Source: Chlamydomonas sphaeroides (lineage: Eukaryota > Chlorophyta > Chlorophyceae > Chlamydomonadales > Chlamydomonadaceae). Taken from it: a DNA stretch of 15,169 nt. The position numbers were made by a program, and so were the translations under genes. The notes below the pieces were generated by a model. That model had not been told where the DNA came from. It was given only the letters and a program-made list of their open reading frames with translations, and searched no databases. This document shows positions 1 through 8,607 of the stretch, in pieces (positions within the stretch are counted from its first letter, which is position 1; each line of letters begins with the position of its first letter). The stretch is from contig BDDC01002205.1 of NCBI GenBank assembly GCA_001662425.1, forward strand, positions 1 to 15,169. The letters are read 5' to 3'.

Positions 1-63
1 CCCTGGCCCCTGGCCCCTGGCCCCTGGCCCCTGGCCCCTGGCCCCTGGCCCCTGGCCCCTGGC
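1..63. repeat. 7-bp minisatellite, 9 copies
   Basis: Nine perfect head-to-tail copies of the heptamer CCCTGGC run from the first base of the window, so the array may extend further left. It is not the plant/algal telomere repeat, which is TTTAGGG or TTTTAGGG. The C-rich/G-rich strand asymmetry is marked. No coding function is evident. Confidence 0.95.
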
Positions 64-279
64 CGCTGAGCAGCAGCCAACCAGGGCAGCCGCGGCGGCG
101 AGTTGTGGCCCCCCGTCGTGCACAGCCCCAGCAGGCTACCCCATGAACCCCGGTGGTGCTGGTGGCGGCGGCGGCCCCAGGCCCCAGCCCCTAGCCCGGC
201 CCGGCTAGCTCGCCCTGCTACCCCATGGCTGCACACCGCAATGGGGGGGGAGGGGGGCCGAGTGAGGCCAGCCTGGGCC

Positions 280-296
280 GGGGGGTGCCACCCCCC
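280..296. repeat. G/C palindrome
   Basis: GGGGGGTG, one C, then CACCCCCC form a perfect 8-bp inverted repeat around a single base. It sits between a G-run cluster (243-257) and a longer C-run (291-300). It could form a hairpin or a G-quadruplex/i-motif. No function is assigned. Confidence 0.8.
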
Positions 297-426
297 CCCC
301 TGCACTTGTTGCGGCGCGCTCCAGCGGTACACGTCAACACCATCATCGACTACCCATTCCGTGTGGCGAGCACAATTTACAAGACGGCTACGCTCGGGTA
401 ACACATTGTTTCCAGAGGCCGGTTTT

Positions 427-479
427 CTTGGACGCGTGAGCGCCGGGTGCCGTGCTGCCTTCGCGTGCTTTCGCTTTTA
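427..479 (-). repeat. Dispersed KAKAREGST module, copy 1
   Basis: Read on the minus strand, this segment encodes KAKAREGSTAPGAHASK in an open frame that ends at 388. Positions 450-478 are the exact reverse complement of 6896-6924, 29 bp without a mismatch. A diverged third copy lies at 7724-7796. The identity of 29 bp over more than 6 kb, in opposite orientations, indicates an interspersed repeat rather than a local duplication. I infer a mobile-element fragment or an element-derived exon, but the family cannot be named from the sequence alone. Confidence 0.7.
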
Positions 480-1480
480 TGCACTGCCCTCCCCCCCAAC
501 CCCGGCCAATGGTGATGACCGCATCCCACCGGGCGGGCCACCGGGCGGGGGAGGCGCTCAAGCACGGATAAGGCTGCAGCCAGGGGGTGGGCGGGGTGGA
601 GGAGGCGGGCAGGATGCATTGCGCCACCGCGGAGAGGAAGCCGGGCAGTACGGAGGCCCCCTGGGGGCGTGGCGTGTGGGAAGGAGCGCGTTCAACCCCG
701 CGCCCGCGCTGGCTGGCGGCCCTCGCTCCCGACGGCGGCCGCCCCACCCGCGCCGCTGGCTGGCTGGCCAACGGCCCGCACGGCGAGCAGTACAACCAGC
801 AGGCAGCGTCAAGACCTGAGCGGTGGGCGGGACAGGTGCAGGCGGCCGGACAGGAGCGGCCGTGGACAGCCGGGCGCGGCGGCCAGGCCAGGCCAGGCGC
901 GGCGGCCTCCTGCCTGGTGCAGCCAGCTGGCTGCCGGGCGGCTTTCCCCCAGCCTGCCCCCCCCTGCCAGGCCTCGCAGCCAAGCTCTGCCTCCGCGTCC
1001 GGAGCGCGGCACTGCGGCCCCACTCGTTGCCACTCGGGCATCCAAGGCCCCGCCTGTACGCCTCAGCGCCGAGGTCACGGTCGGAGTGCCCCAGCGCCCC
1101 GCGCTCCGGAGCGCCACCCGCCCCGCCCGGCCTTCCTCCCGGCAGCCGTGGCATGGCCGCGGCCGCAACAGCTCCGCCAGGCCAGGCCAGGCCAGGACGG
1201 GGGCTGCGTTGGCCCCCGCCCCCGCGCCGGTTGCTGCGGCCAGACCACCTTAGGCACGGGCAGACACGAATGACGTGACACGGACACCATCCATCCAAGC
1301 GGGGGCCCCCCCACCTCCTGGCAGCCCGTCCTCATTTTCTTAGCCCCCGGTGTAAGGCCAGGGCCAGGCACCCACCGCCCCATGCATCGCACTCGACAGC
1401 CCGGGTCGCCGTGGTGCTGCGGGGCCTGGCTGCTGCCCGCCCCCTGCGGTGGGCCCCGCCAGGCCCCGTGCGGTGGGCCT

Positions 1481-1515
1481 CACCCGCACACCCGCACACC
1501 CACACACCCGCACAC
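1481..1515. repeat. CA-rich imperfect microsatellite
   Basis: This is an imperfect array of CACCCG and CACACC units. The complementary-type (GT)7 run lies 210 bp downstream at 1724-1737, so the two could pair if transcribed together. This is probably ordinary simple-sequence variation. Confidence 0.8.
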
Positions 1516-1723
1516 GGGCCGCAGCGGGGGGCGGGGGCGTGCAGCGCAGCGCGGGCCAGCGCAGGGGCCCAGGAGGCCGCCGCTCGCTGGCTCGCCCGCT
1601 CGCCCGCCCGCTGTGGTTGGACGGACGGGCATCAGAGGCCCTGCGCGCGTGCGCGGGTGCGACTGCGGCGGGAGCTGTCGGTAGTGATTGCGCTGTGGGT
1701 GGGGACTGGAGAGGTGGGGACGG

Positions 1724-1737
1724 GTGTGTGTGTGTGT
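1724..1737. repeat. (GT)7 microsatellite
   Basis: Seven uninterrupted GT dinucleotides sit in a G-rich context. Confidence 0.85.
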
Positions 1738-2440
1738 AGGGAAGGGGGTTAATGGAGGTAGGCGCCGCGTGTGCGGCCCTGCCTGCCTGCGCACCGGCGC
1801 CGTGGCAGGGGCTGCGCTGCGCAGCTGCCCCCCCCCTGGGGCAGCAGCGAGGCGGCGGCGCACGGCATTAGCACGAGGGGCACCGCAGGGCCGCTGTCAG
1901 TGTGCAGCGAAGGGCGTCGAATGTTTTATGTAAAAGGGGCGTCGCGAGGGCCAGAGTGCCGGTCGTCAGGCCGGGCTGCCCTGGCCCAATGGCAAGGCCG
2001 CAGGAGGGGCGGCGAGGAGCGGGGGACCAACAGCTGCCCCAGCCGGCAGCTGTGATACGGCCAGGGCAGCCAGGACTGCGGCGCTGCGACGGCCCCACGG
2101 CACCGCAGCGGCCCGCCACCCCCCCCCTGTGCCACGGCATTGGCGATGCAAGGCTGGATGCTGGCTTCGCTCTAGTTCATCCCAGGGCAGGCTGGTAAGG
2201 GTAGGCCCGCGCCCGCATGGCCTCATGCGTCACGGCCTCACGCGCCATGGCCGCGTGCACGGGGAGGTGACAAAGGGGCTATCCCGGGCATCATGGGGGG
2301 GGGGGCGGGCTGTGGTGTGGTGCGCCCCCGGGGTGCGGCGCGATGGTGACGAATGGTGAGCGTTGGTGGGCGATCGTAGCAACGTCACTGCTGGTTGGCT
2401 GCGTGCATCAGGAGTGAAACGGGCGACACTGTCTGTAATG

Positions 2441-2772
2441 TAGGTTCCAAGAAATGCGAGTACGCGGAGGGAGCACGCAGGTCTTGGGTGAAGGTCAAAC
2501 AGCGAAGCTCCGTGGTCCACGGGTCGCTGAACTAGGTGCACTTACGTCGTCGCTCACTAGTAATCTAACAAGAACCCATGCTCATTTTGACCATACGATG
2601 GCTCTTGCACGGACAGAAACAATGGTCGACCAAATGCGACCAATCGCGCAATGGCCGCCAACAAACACCCTCGGCGCTTCCATTGTTCTTCCCTTTGCTT
2701 TTAATTGTACCCGAGTGTATCCCTCAGCGGACACTCTTCCAGTGCAGCTTCATCCCCTCAAGTACCAAGCAG
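2441..2772 (+). promoter_or_regulatory. Presumed promoter of the EFL gene
   Basis: Composition falls from the very GC-rich flanks to a more balanced, T-richer sequence directly upstream of the EFL gene, as expected for a promoter. A weak TATA-like CTTTTAATT lies near 2698-2706. No classical TATA box or clear heat-shock element is present. Overlapping open frames here (for example 2454-2975 and 2578-3078) have no recognisable content and are treated as chance. The transcription start is not determined; the 2773 donor candidate would place it upstream of about 2770. Confidence 0.4.
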
Positions 2773-3150
2773 GTGCGATTTCTGACCTTCGGTCGGCGCA
2801 GGCGGCCCCCGGTAGCTTCTCGAGGCGCTGCAGCTTGCCGTCAGCGCTGCCTCGCCGACCGTTCTGCGGTCGGGCGAGTTCCGATCCTGCGCGGCGGCAT
2901 CGCTGTGGACCCAGCTCCTTTCGTTGCTGCTTCCAGCTGCGAGGCGTGCATGTCTGCTGCCAATTGGCAGATTGAGCTGCGCTTGGCGCTGGCGGTGTTC
3001 AGAGCCCCCTGCGATCGGGCCGCGAACCTCTCAACCAACTCCAGCGACCAGCGTCGATTTCCTATGGGGCTCATCTGATCATGCCGCTGTGTTGACCTTG
3101 AAAGCGGCCTGTGTCTAAGCTCCTGCTTCTGCTTGCCCGCCGCCTTACAG
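2773..3150 (+). other. Possible 5'UTR intron of the EFL gene
   Basis: A candidate donor, CAG/GTGCGA, has its GT at 2773-2774. A strong candidate acceptor ends at 3150: CTAAG branch-like element near 3115-3119, pyrimidine-rich tract, then TTACAG. The acceptor lies only 10 bases before the EFL ATG. Removing the segment would delete upstream ATGs, including a short uORF that begins with ATGCCGCTG at about 3080 and ends TGA. The acceptor is convincing by eye. The donor is a guess among few alternatives. Confidence 0.35.
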
Positions 3151-3160
3151 ACCAGCCACC

Positions 3161-5261
3161 ATGGCTGAGGGCAAGCAGCACCTTTCCATCGTCATGTGAG
3201 TTCTCTCTGGTGCCTGGGGTTGATGCGGTTGCGTCGCGTTGCATCCTGGCTGGTCTGCACCCTGCACTCGGCGCCGACCCATGTTTCCCTATGATTGATC
3301 AGTTGCGGCCATGTCGACTCCGGCAAGTCGACCACCACCGGCCGCCTGCTCTTCGAGCTCGGCGGTATCCCCGAGCGTGAGCTGGAGAAGCTCAAGGAGG
3401 AGGCCGCTGCCCTCGGCAAGTCTTCGTTCGCCTTCGCCTTCTACATGGACCGCGCCAAGGAGGAGCGCGAGCGCGGTGTGACCATCGCCTGCACCACCAA
3501 GGAGTTCTTCACGGAGAAGTGGCACTACACCATCATCGATGCCCCCGGTAAGCGAGGGGTGGGGTGGGGGTCGGGAGAAGGCTAATGGGTTACTGCCGAT
3601 CCCAACCAGCCTGCAACCCCGGTAACCGAGTCGTAACTGAAGCCCACCACCCCACCGCTGCTGCCCCACAGGTCACCGCGACTTCATCAAGAACATGATT
3701 TCCGGTGCCGCCCAGGCCGATGTGTGCCTGCTGATGGTGCCCGCCGACGGTAACTTCACCACCGCCATCCAGAAGGGTGACCACAAGGTGCGCTCGCGCC
3801 GCCTCGTGCCGCCTGCGTCCACATTGTGACGCCTTGCGCTGACTCGCCCCTGATGAAGCCTGTGCTACGCTCAGCCAACTGCCACGAGCCCATCTGAGCC
3901 TGCCCTTTTCTTAACTGTCCCTGACTTCCTTCCCCCGGCTGCCAACCCTGTCCTGCCACCCGAAGGCCGGTGAGATCCAGGGCCAGACCCGCCAGCACGC
4001 CCGCCTCATCAACCTGCTGGGTGTGCGCCAGCTGATTGTCGGCGTCAACAAGATGGACTCCGACACCGCCGGCTACAAGAAGGAGCGCTACGATGAGATC
4101 GCCAACGAGATGCGCCACATGCTTGTCCGCGTGGGCTGGAAGGACGACTTCGTCAACAAGTCGGTGCCCATCCTGCCCATCTCCGGCTGGCTCGGCGACA
4201 ACCTGATCACCAAGGTGCGGCCAAAAGCGGCGGGTAGCTGGCTTCACACGGCCTAGCGGCTTGGGGTCACGCCTTGGCAGCTACCGTGAATGCGGAATGT
4301 GAACCAGACGTTTGACCAGCTCCCGACTCCCTGCCTTTCCCCGCCCGCCGGCAGTCGACCAACATGCCCTGGTACACCGGCCAGGAGGTGCTGAACCTGA
4401 GCAACGAGAAGTGCCAGGTGCACACCCTGCTGGACGCCCTGAACGGCTTCGTCATCGTGCCCGAGCGCAAGACCGACGCGCCCCTGCGCCTGCCCATCTC
4501 CGGCGCCTACAAGATCAAGGGTGTCGGTGATGTGCTGGCCGGCCGCGTCGAGCAGGGCATCGTCAAGCCCGGTGACGAGGTCATCTTCCTGCCCACCCAC
4601 ACCACCGCCAACCCCTGCGTCGGCAAGGTGTTCACCGTGGAGATGCACCACAAGCGTGTGGACAAGGCCGGCCCCGGCGACAACGTCGGCATGAACATCA
4701 AGGTGAGGCGCTCAGTGATGGAGGCGGGGCAAGGCATGAGGCAGCGACGTGGGGTCGGGTGCTGGCTAAGTACCTGGCCGGCGCCCTGTCGCGTTGTAGA
4801 GGCCCTAAAACAGTGTGCTGACGTCTTTCCTCGTGCCCCATCGCTGCTTGTGTGTGCACCAGGGTCTGGACAAGGGCAACATGCCCCGCACCGGTGACGT
4901 GATGATCCTGAAGTCGGACGCCACCCTGAAGATCGTCAAGGACTTCACCGCTCAGATCCAGACCCTGGACATTCCCGGCGAGGTCAAGAAGGGCTACTCG
5001 CCCATCGGCTTCGTGCGCTGCGGTCGCTCGGCCTGCCGCATGACCAACATCAACTGGAAGGTCGGCAAGGAGACCGGCGGCAAGAAGATGGAGTCGCCGG
5101 TCGGCCTGAAGGCCAACGAGATGGCGGAGGTCGTGTTCGAGCCCACCCAGCCCCTGATCGTGGACTCGTTCAAGAACTGCGAGGGCCTGTCCCGCATTGC
5201 CTTCCTGGACGGCAACACCGCCGTCATGCTCGGCAAGGTGACCACGGTCACCCACAAGTAA
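3161..5261 (+). CDS. EFL: Elongation factor-like GTPase (EFL, EF-1alpha-like), 6 exons
   Basis: Cytosolic translation GTPase that replaces EF-1alpha and delivers aminoacyl-tRNA to the ribosome. Coding exons: 3161-3195, 3303-3547, 3672-3787, 3966-4214, 4355-4702, 4863-5261; all introns are GT-AG. The spliced product is 463 aa, normal for the family. Visible GTPase motifs: G1 GHVDSGKS at residues 14-21, G2 Thr72 in RGVTI, G3 DAPGH at 91-95, G4 NKMD at 160-163, and SGW at 205-207, followed by the two beta-barrel domains. FELGGIPERELEK, FAFYMDR and AAQADVCLLMVPADGNF match EFL rather than canonical EF-1alpha. The start sits in a strong context, GCCACCATGG. Exon 1 is only 35 nt and splits Ile12 just before the P-loop. 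Codon use is strongly C-ending, typical of a highly expressed algal gene. The frame is intact, with no missing key residue seen. The EFL rather than EF-1alpha assignment rests on remembered family signatures. Confidence 0.96.
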
Positions 5262-5690
5262 ATCCGACGTCTGCCCATGGCGGAGCCGGATGGGAGCGGG
5301 GAGGGAGGGTGATGGGTGGGGCCCAGGCCGGCGGGCCCCCCGGATCCGCATAGGGTCCAGGGGCGGGGCGCGGGAGCTGTGGCGGTGGGGGTGGGGTTTT
5401 GTGCCGCGGTGTGGTGCGGCGCGGCGCGTGGGGTCGAGCGCCACGCGTCTCCGGAGTGGAGCCTTGACCCTTTTTGACTCGGGCGGGCATCCTCCATGGA
5501 TGTCTTGCGGTGTGGGCAGTGGATACCAGGACGCGAGTGAAGTGAGGACGTAGGTGACGCAATGTAGGACGGTTTTGGGCGACTGATCTGTAGATACAGA
5601 CGATGTGAAGTGAAAAGGACAAGGCCCGGTCTACGGACGCGCGATGACCGTCGCTTTGCAACTCTGCAGTGTAACGGCAGGCAGCCGCCC
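5262..5690 (+). other. Presumed 3'UTR of the EFL gene
   Basis: About 410 bases separate the EFL stop from the first TGTAA on the + strand. The sequence begins G-rich (5285-5450) and becomes more balanced. Long antisense open frames (for example 5248-6009 minus) cross it but are compositional shadows without recognisable domains. The length suits chlamydomonadalean 3'UTRs, which are commonly several hundred bases. Confidence 0.55.
5670..5674 (+). terminator. Candidate poly(A) signal TGTAA
   Basis: TGTAA is the usual polyadenylation signal in Chlamydomonas-type algae. This is the first occurrence downstream of the EFL stop codon. Cleavage would be expected roughly 10-20 bases further on. Confidence 0.5.
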
Positions 5691-6185
5691 CCAGATCCGC
5701 GTCTGTGTTCGTATCTCCGAGCGGTGTCAGCGAGCCGGACCCAACGCGAAGCAGCAAAAGAACGGGGATGGAAGTGGGTTGAGTGGCTGGATTGGGGCGA
5801 GGCATGCCAGGTGGGTGGCTGGCACGGACAGGCAAGGCAAAGCACACGCAGCAAACCGGGCAAGTCAAGAGGGACCCAACCTGTACCACCCTGCCGGACC
5901 GTGGAAGTGGCTGAGGCCGGGCTTCCAGGCTCTTGCGACAGGCGATGGCCCAGGAGAGGCTACGCTTGCGACGAGGGGGATAATGGTGAGTGGTCAAAAT
6001 GACACGCATGAACCGGCATGGATTGCTGTTGCGACGTTTGAGGCCGCCGCAAGTGGCCGCGACACAGCTAGAGCGGCAGCAGCGGCGGCGTGTGTTGAGA
6101 TGTGCATTCCTGCCGTTTCAGGCAGTTCGGGCGGCTAGGTCCGGCCCGTGGGGATGAGGGCACGTGTCGGTATGCCCGAGACCTC
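5691..6185. other. Intergenic stretch, nothing recognised
   Basis: I see no supportable gene, RNA gene or clear repeat array. Open frames on both strands (5644-6138 plus, 5248-6009 minus) lack conserved-looking content. GC content is lower than in the flanks of the window. Confidence 0.5.
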
Positions 6186-7010
6186 TCAAATACGCCGGCG
6201 ACAACCGCATAATGACCGACTGTTTGCGTCTGGTCTGGGTGGCCCCTTATTGGGGCGAGCCATGCACCCATGCGCAGCTGGGGAGGTTTGAGGTACGACA
6301 TCACAAAAGTGGCCGATGTCACGGCCACAACTCATACCATTATGCTCTTCGTCATCCCACTTTGTATTGCGCATATGACTCAAGTCGCTTGTGACCCTTC
6401 GACGCCCTTGGTGACCGGCCATCTCCCATCCACAACTCCCATCCACAACTCGGGCATCGTTCACCTTTTGCAACCTCTCCATGATCAGCGACACGATGCT
6501 GAACTTGGCCAGCCTGGCAATCTTGCAGGCTTTTTCCTTGTGCGCGAGACAGGCGAGGTGCCGAGCGCCTCGCCAAATCACGTCGGCATGTCCGCTGCAC
6601 GTCGCATCAACGCTGCTCCGCGCCCTCAATGGCCGGCTGCTGCGTGGCTTCGCTTCCCCCTGCGTGCTTGCTTGCCTGCTTGGCCCCCCGTCGCAACGGC
6701 TATGCAGGAACTTTCTGGGTCGCAGGATTGCAGGTACAGGTTCTTGACTTCGTCTAACTGCCACTGGCGCCTGTCAGCCATCCCTATCACGCAACTTGAT
6801 GCGAACCCTGTGGAATGGGGTAGCGCTACAGCCGCCGATGCCACCAGCCTGAAAGCTGGCTGAGCTGCTGCCACCCTCTGCCACTGGCGGAGCACAAAAG
6901 CGAAAGCACGCGAAGGCAGCACGGTGGCTGCTACTTGCTACTACATCCCGATCGGCGGCGAGGCGCTCCGGGCCATGTTTCCCGACCGCCCGACGCCGTT
7001 GCGAAGCTAG
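6186..7010 (+). pseudogene. Degenerate or chance open frame, strand uncertain
   Basis: On the + strand, one frame runs from an ATG at 6270 to a TGA at 6861-6863. The same frame then continues to a TAG at 7008-7010 and includes the KAKAREGST module (6890s) followed by YYIPIGGEALRAMFPDRP. A single in-frame stop therefore separates an unrecognised 197-aa frame from a module-bearing tail, which would suit a decayed element-derived gene. On the minus strand, 6764-6186 is also open for 192 codons and includes a plausible helical stretch, KIARLAKFSIVSLIMERL. I cannot decide between strands and recognise no domain on either. A 13-bp tandem duplication lies at 6423-6448. Both frames may be chance. Confidence 0.25.
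6896..6924 (+). repeat. Dispersed KAKAREGST module, copy 2
   Basis: These 29 bp are the exact reverse complement of 450-478, and the match extends to about 33 bp with one mismatch. In the + frame they encode KAKAREGST followed by VAATCYYIPIGG, so similarity to copies 1 and 3 stops right after the core. This copy appears truncated or recombined compared with the longer GAHA[ST]K-containing copies. Confidence 0.7.
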
Positions 7011-7126
7011 AGGCGGACGGCTGTTGCTACATTCCCGTGGTGCTGTGGCTGCAGGCGCCCGCCGGCGGTGGGCTGCGGCGGCTGGGACTGGGACTGGAGG
7101 TAGACACCAGGCCCCCAGCCAGGATA

Positions 7127-7267
7127 ATGATAAACTAGGATGCACCGCTGGCCTCCTGCCGCGGTGCACCATGGCTTGGAGCTCGACGACCGCAAGCTGG
7201 GAGGAGCCAGGGAGGCCACCCGAGCTGAGAAGTTGCCAAAGCGGAAGGGAGGCCTATGATAAACTAG
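7127..7267. repeat. Pair of 12-bp direct repeats
   Basis: ATGATAAACTAG occurs at 7127-7138 and again at 7256-7267, bracketing 117 bp. AT-rich 12-mers repeated exactly in GC-rich surroundings are unlikely by chance. They could be target-site duplications of a short insertion, or copies of a repeat tail. The bracketed sequence shows no terminal inverted repeats that I can see. Confidence 0.6.
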
Positions 7268-7424
7268 AACGAAGTCACAAAAAGCCTATGCGCTGAGGGG
7301 GGGTGCCGCCGTCAGCTGCCAGCCGCCAGCCGCCGCCCCTCGCTTGCGGCACCATGATGCAGGTCGCGCATCACAGCGCCTTCCACAGTTAGCTACGCAC
7401 GTGTGCCGCAAGAGTCTTTACATG

Positions 7425-7432
7425 TATAAATA
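7425..7432 (+). promoter_or_regulatory. TATA box candidate
   Basis: TATAAATA is a perfect TATA-box match in a local AT-rich pocket. It would direct + strand transcription starting near 7455-7465. The only downstream frame of interest is the short module-bearing one at 7588-7827. No convincing gene model joins them. An ATG at 7443 followed by CAG/GTGCGG would splice in phase to the 7620 acceptor, but it lies too close to the TATA box. Confidence 0.3.
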
Positions 7433-7587
7433 GATAACGGAAATGCAGGTGCGGACTCACGTACAGGTGCAACATGCTCAGCAAGTTGTGAGCGTGTGCC
7501 CCGAAGCGAGGGACCCCGCGACTCTGGGCCCGGCCCAGCAGATTGGGTGGGCGCCGTTCACCCCTCCATTTTGCCTTGCGGGCTTAA

Positions 7588-7827
7588 GCTCGTGTATCCC
7601 CAGTCATTCTTATCCTACAGAAAGCCGCCGCTGTCGCCCCCACGCCAGCACCCAGCGCCGCCGCCGCCGCCCCCGCCGCCATCAGCTGCGGCGCGCTGCC
7701 AGACCTGGGGCCCGGACTACCAAACAAGCGCAAGTACGCGAAGGCAGCCAGGGGAGAAGGCAGCACGGTATCCGGCGCTCACGCGACCAAGACCACTGGG
7801 GCCGCCCAAGCCAGGCCCCGCCAGTAA
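7588..7827 (+). CDS. Possible terminal exon with KAKAREGST-like peptide
   Basis: An ATG-less + strand frame opens after a TAA at 7585-7587 and ends at TAA 7825-7827. A good splice acceptor, TTATCCTACAG, ends at 7620. From there the frame would give 68 residues: an Ala/Pro-rich linker, then a less biased part reading GALPDLGPGLPNKRKY and GEGSTVSGAHATKTTGAA. The second part matches the module at 427-479. With no start codon it would need an upstream exon, which I cannot identify confidently. Alternatives are an element fragment or a pseudoexon. No function is recognised. Confidence 0.25.
   Translation, partial: ARVSPVILILQKAAAVAPTPAPSAAAAAPAAISCGALPDLGPGLPNKRKYAKAARGEGSTVSGAHATKTTGAAQARPRQ
7724..7796 (+). 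repeat. Dispersed KAKAREGST module, copy 3
   Basis: This copy aligns with copy 1 over its whole length but contains an internal near-duplication: AAGGCAG appears at 7741-7747 and again at 7757-7763, with AGGGGAG between. It encodes KRKYAKAARGEGST followed by VSGAHATKT. Its divergence from the 29-bp core shared by copies 1 and 2 suggests an older copy, or selection on the peptide rather than on the DNA. Confidence 0.65.
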
Positions 7828-7976
7828 GGCCGTACTAGTCCGTACGAGCCCAGCGCCAGCTGCTGAAAGCAGCGACCGAAGCCCCGGGCCAAAACCCAGC
7901 AGAGGATTGGACGCTATAGGATGAGGACACCTCGTTCCTGGGACTCCCTGGGCCCGTTGCGCCCAGCACAGCATCC

Positions 7977-8180
7977 ATGGTCGAGCTTGTGCCGGCACGC
8001 TTCGACACCGTGTTGCCCCAGGTCCGTGACTCCCCACCCCCACCCTTCTCGTTGAATCTCCCTGAACCGGTGTGCGAAGCTGTCAAGCAACGCCGCATCG
8101 CCACAGAGGAAGGAGCTCAGAGCCCGGTCACGGTTGCCGCGGGTAAGCGAACGTCTCGCATGCGACGACGCTACACATAA
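7977..8180 (+). CDS. Small unrecognised open frame (67 aa)
   Basis: Starts at an ATG in a fair context (ATCCATGG) and ends TAA. The product begins MVELVPARFDTVLPQ, has a short Pro tract, then an Arg/Lys-rich tail ending SRMRRRYT. The sequence is less biased than most frames here, which is mildly favourable. It has no recognisable domain, no supporting splice structure and no poly(A) signal seen nearby, so it may be chance. Confidence 0.2.
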   Translation: MVELVPARFDTVLPQVRDSPPPPFSLNLPEPVCEAVKQRRIATEEGAQSPVTVAAGKRTSRMRRRYT

Positions 8181-8607
8181 GTTGACTCTGGACTCTTGTA
8201 TTAACATGACAACAACCAATAATTACACATTTAGGCTGCCTTGCTGTTTGAACACGGTGACCGGTGCTCGAGTAGCTGGCACGAAACGAAACGTTGTGAC
8301 TTGTTAGCGACCAATATATTGAACACGCCAATTAGTTGCATACGTTGCTGAAGCAGGGTAGGGACAACCCCTAAAATACATTGCTCTGACCTTTCCACCG
8401 TGTCTGCGGTAGAGCCAGGTACGCAGACTCTATTTATTGAGGAGAGAGGAAGCAGGGCAGCGCAGTTCGCTCGCAGCGGTGCTGAGCTGCTGACACGAAC
8501 TTGTCGCAGGATTGTCGCTGGGACGGGGATGGACACACTCGACCAAAGCTTGGCTATAACGGCCAGTCGCACAGACTGAGCCGGCTCACGTGGCGTGCCG
8601 ACCGCGC
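8181..8607 (+). promoter_or_regulatory. AT-richer promoter-like island before the large gene
   Basis: This is the most AT-rich part of the window, directly 5' to the large + strand gene. It contains CCAAT at 8216-8220 and again near 8311, runs such as AATATATTGAA and TATTTATTGA, and a TATAAC at 8555-8560 about 50 bases before the ATG. A minus-strand open frame across 8231-8572 has no recognisable content and is more likely promoter sequence than a gene. Confidence 0.45.

Larger units (their letters stand above)
64..1350. other. GC-rich stretch without a supportable gene
   Basis: Several overlapping frames stay open on both strands, but this is expected at such high GC. None shows a recognisable domain, consistent splice structure or conserved-looking peptide. 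The stretch contains short CCAGG-rich tandem motifs near 885-898 and 1178-1195, homopolymer G and C runs near 240-300, and one copy of a dispersed module at 427-479. A TGTAA at 1351-1355 would suit the poly(A) signal of a + strand gene ending just upstream, but a 5-mer alone is weak evidence. The end of a low-complexity gene entering from the left cannot be excluded. Confidence 0.5.
1351..2440. other. GC-rich intergenic stretch with simple repeats
   Basis: I see no supportable gene. The stretch holds a CACACCCG-type run at about 1481-1515, a (GT)7 run at 1724-1737, C-runs near 1830 and 2120, and a G-run near 2296-2306. Near 2216-2256 there is a cluster of imperfect repeats of ATGGCC/CACGGCCTCA type. 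TGTAA pentamers occur at 1929-1933 and 2434-2438 but have no adjacent gene to terminate. Confidence 0.5.

Noticed and set aside
1..63. Telomeric repeat at the window start
   Set aside because: The unit CCCTGGC does not match TTTAGGG or TTTTAGGG type telomere repeats or their complements.
2448..2462. Heat-shock element upstream of EFL
   Set aside because: TTCCAAGAA has three bases between TTC and GAA rather than the required two.
2454..3078. Plus-strand frames of 166-173 codons upstream of EFL
   Set aside because: They lie in the presumed promoter and leader, overlap each other in different phases, and resemble no protein family.
4698..6009. Long minus-strand frames opposite EFL exons and 3'UTR
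   Set aside because: They are antisense shadows of strongly C-ending EFL codons, with no recognisable products.
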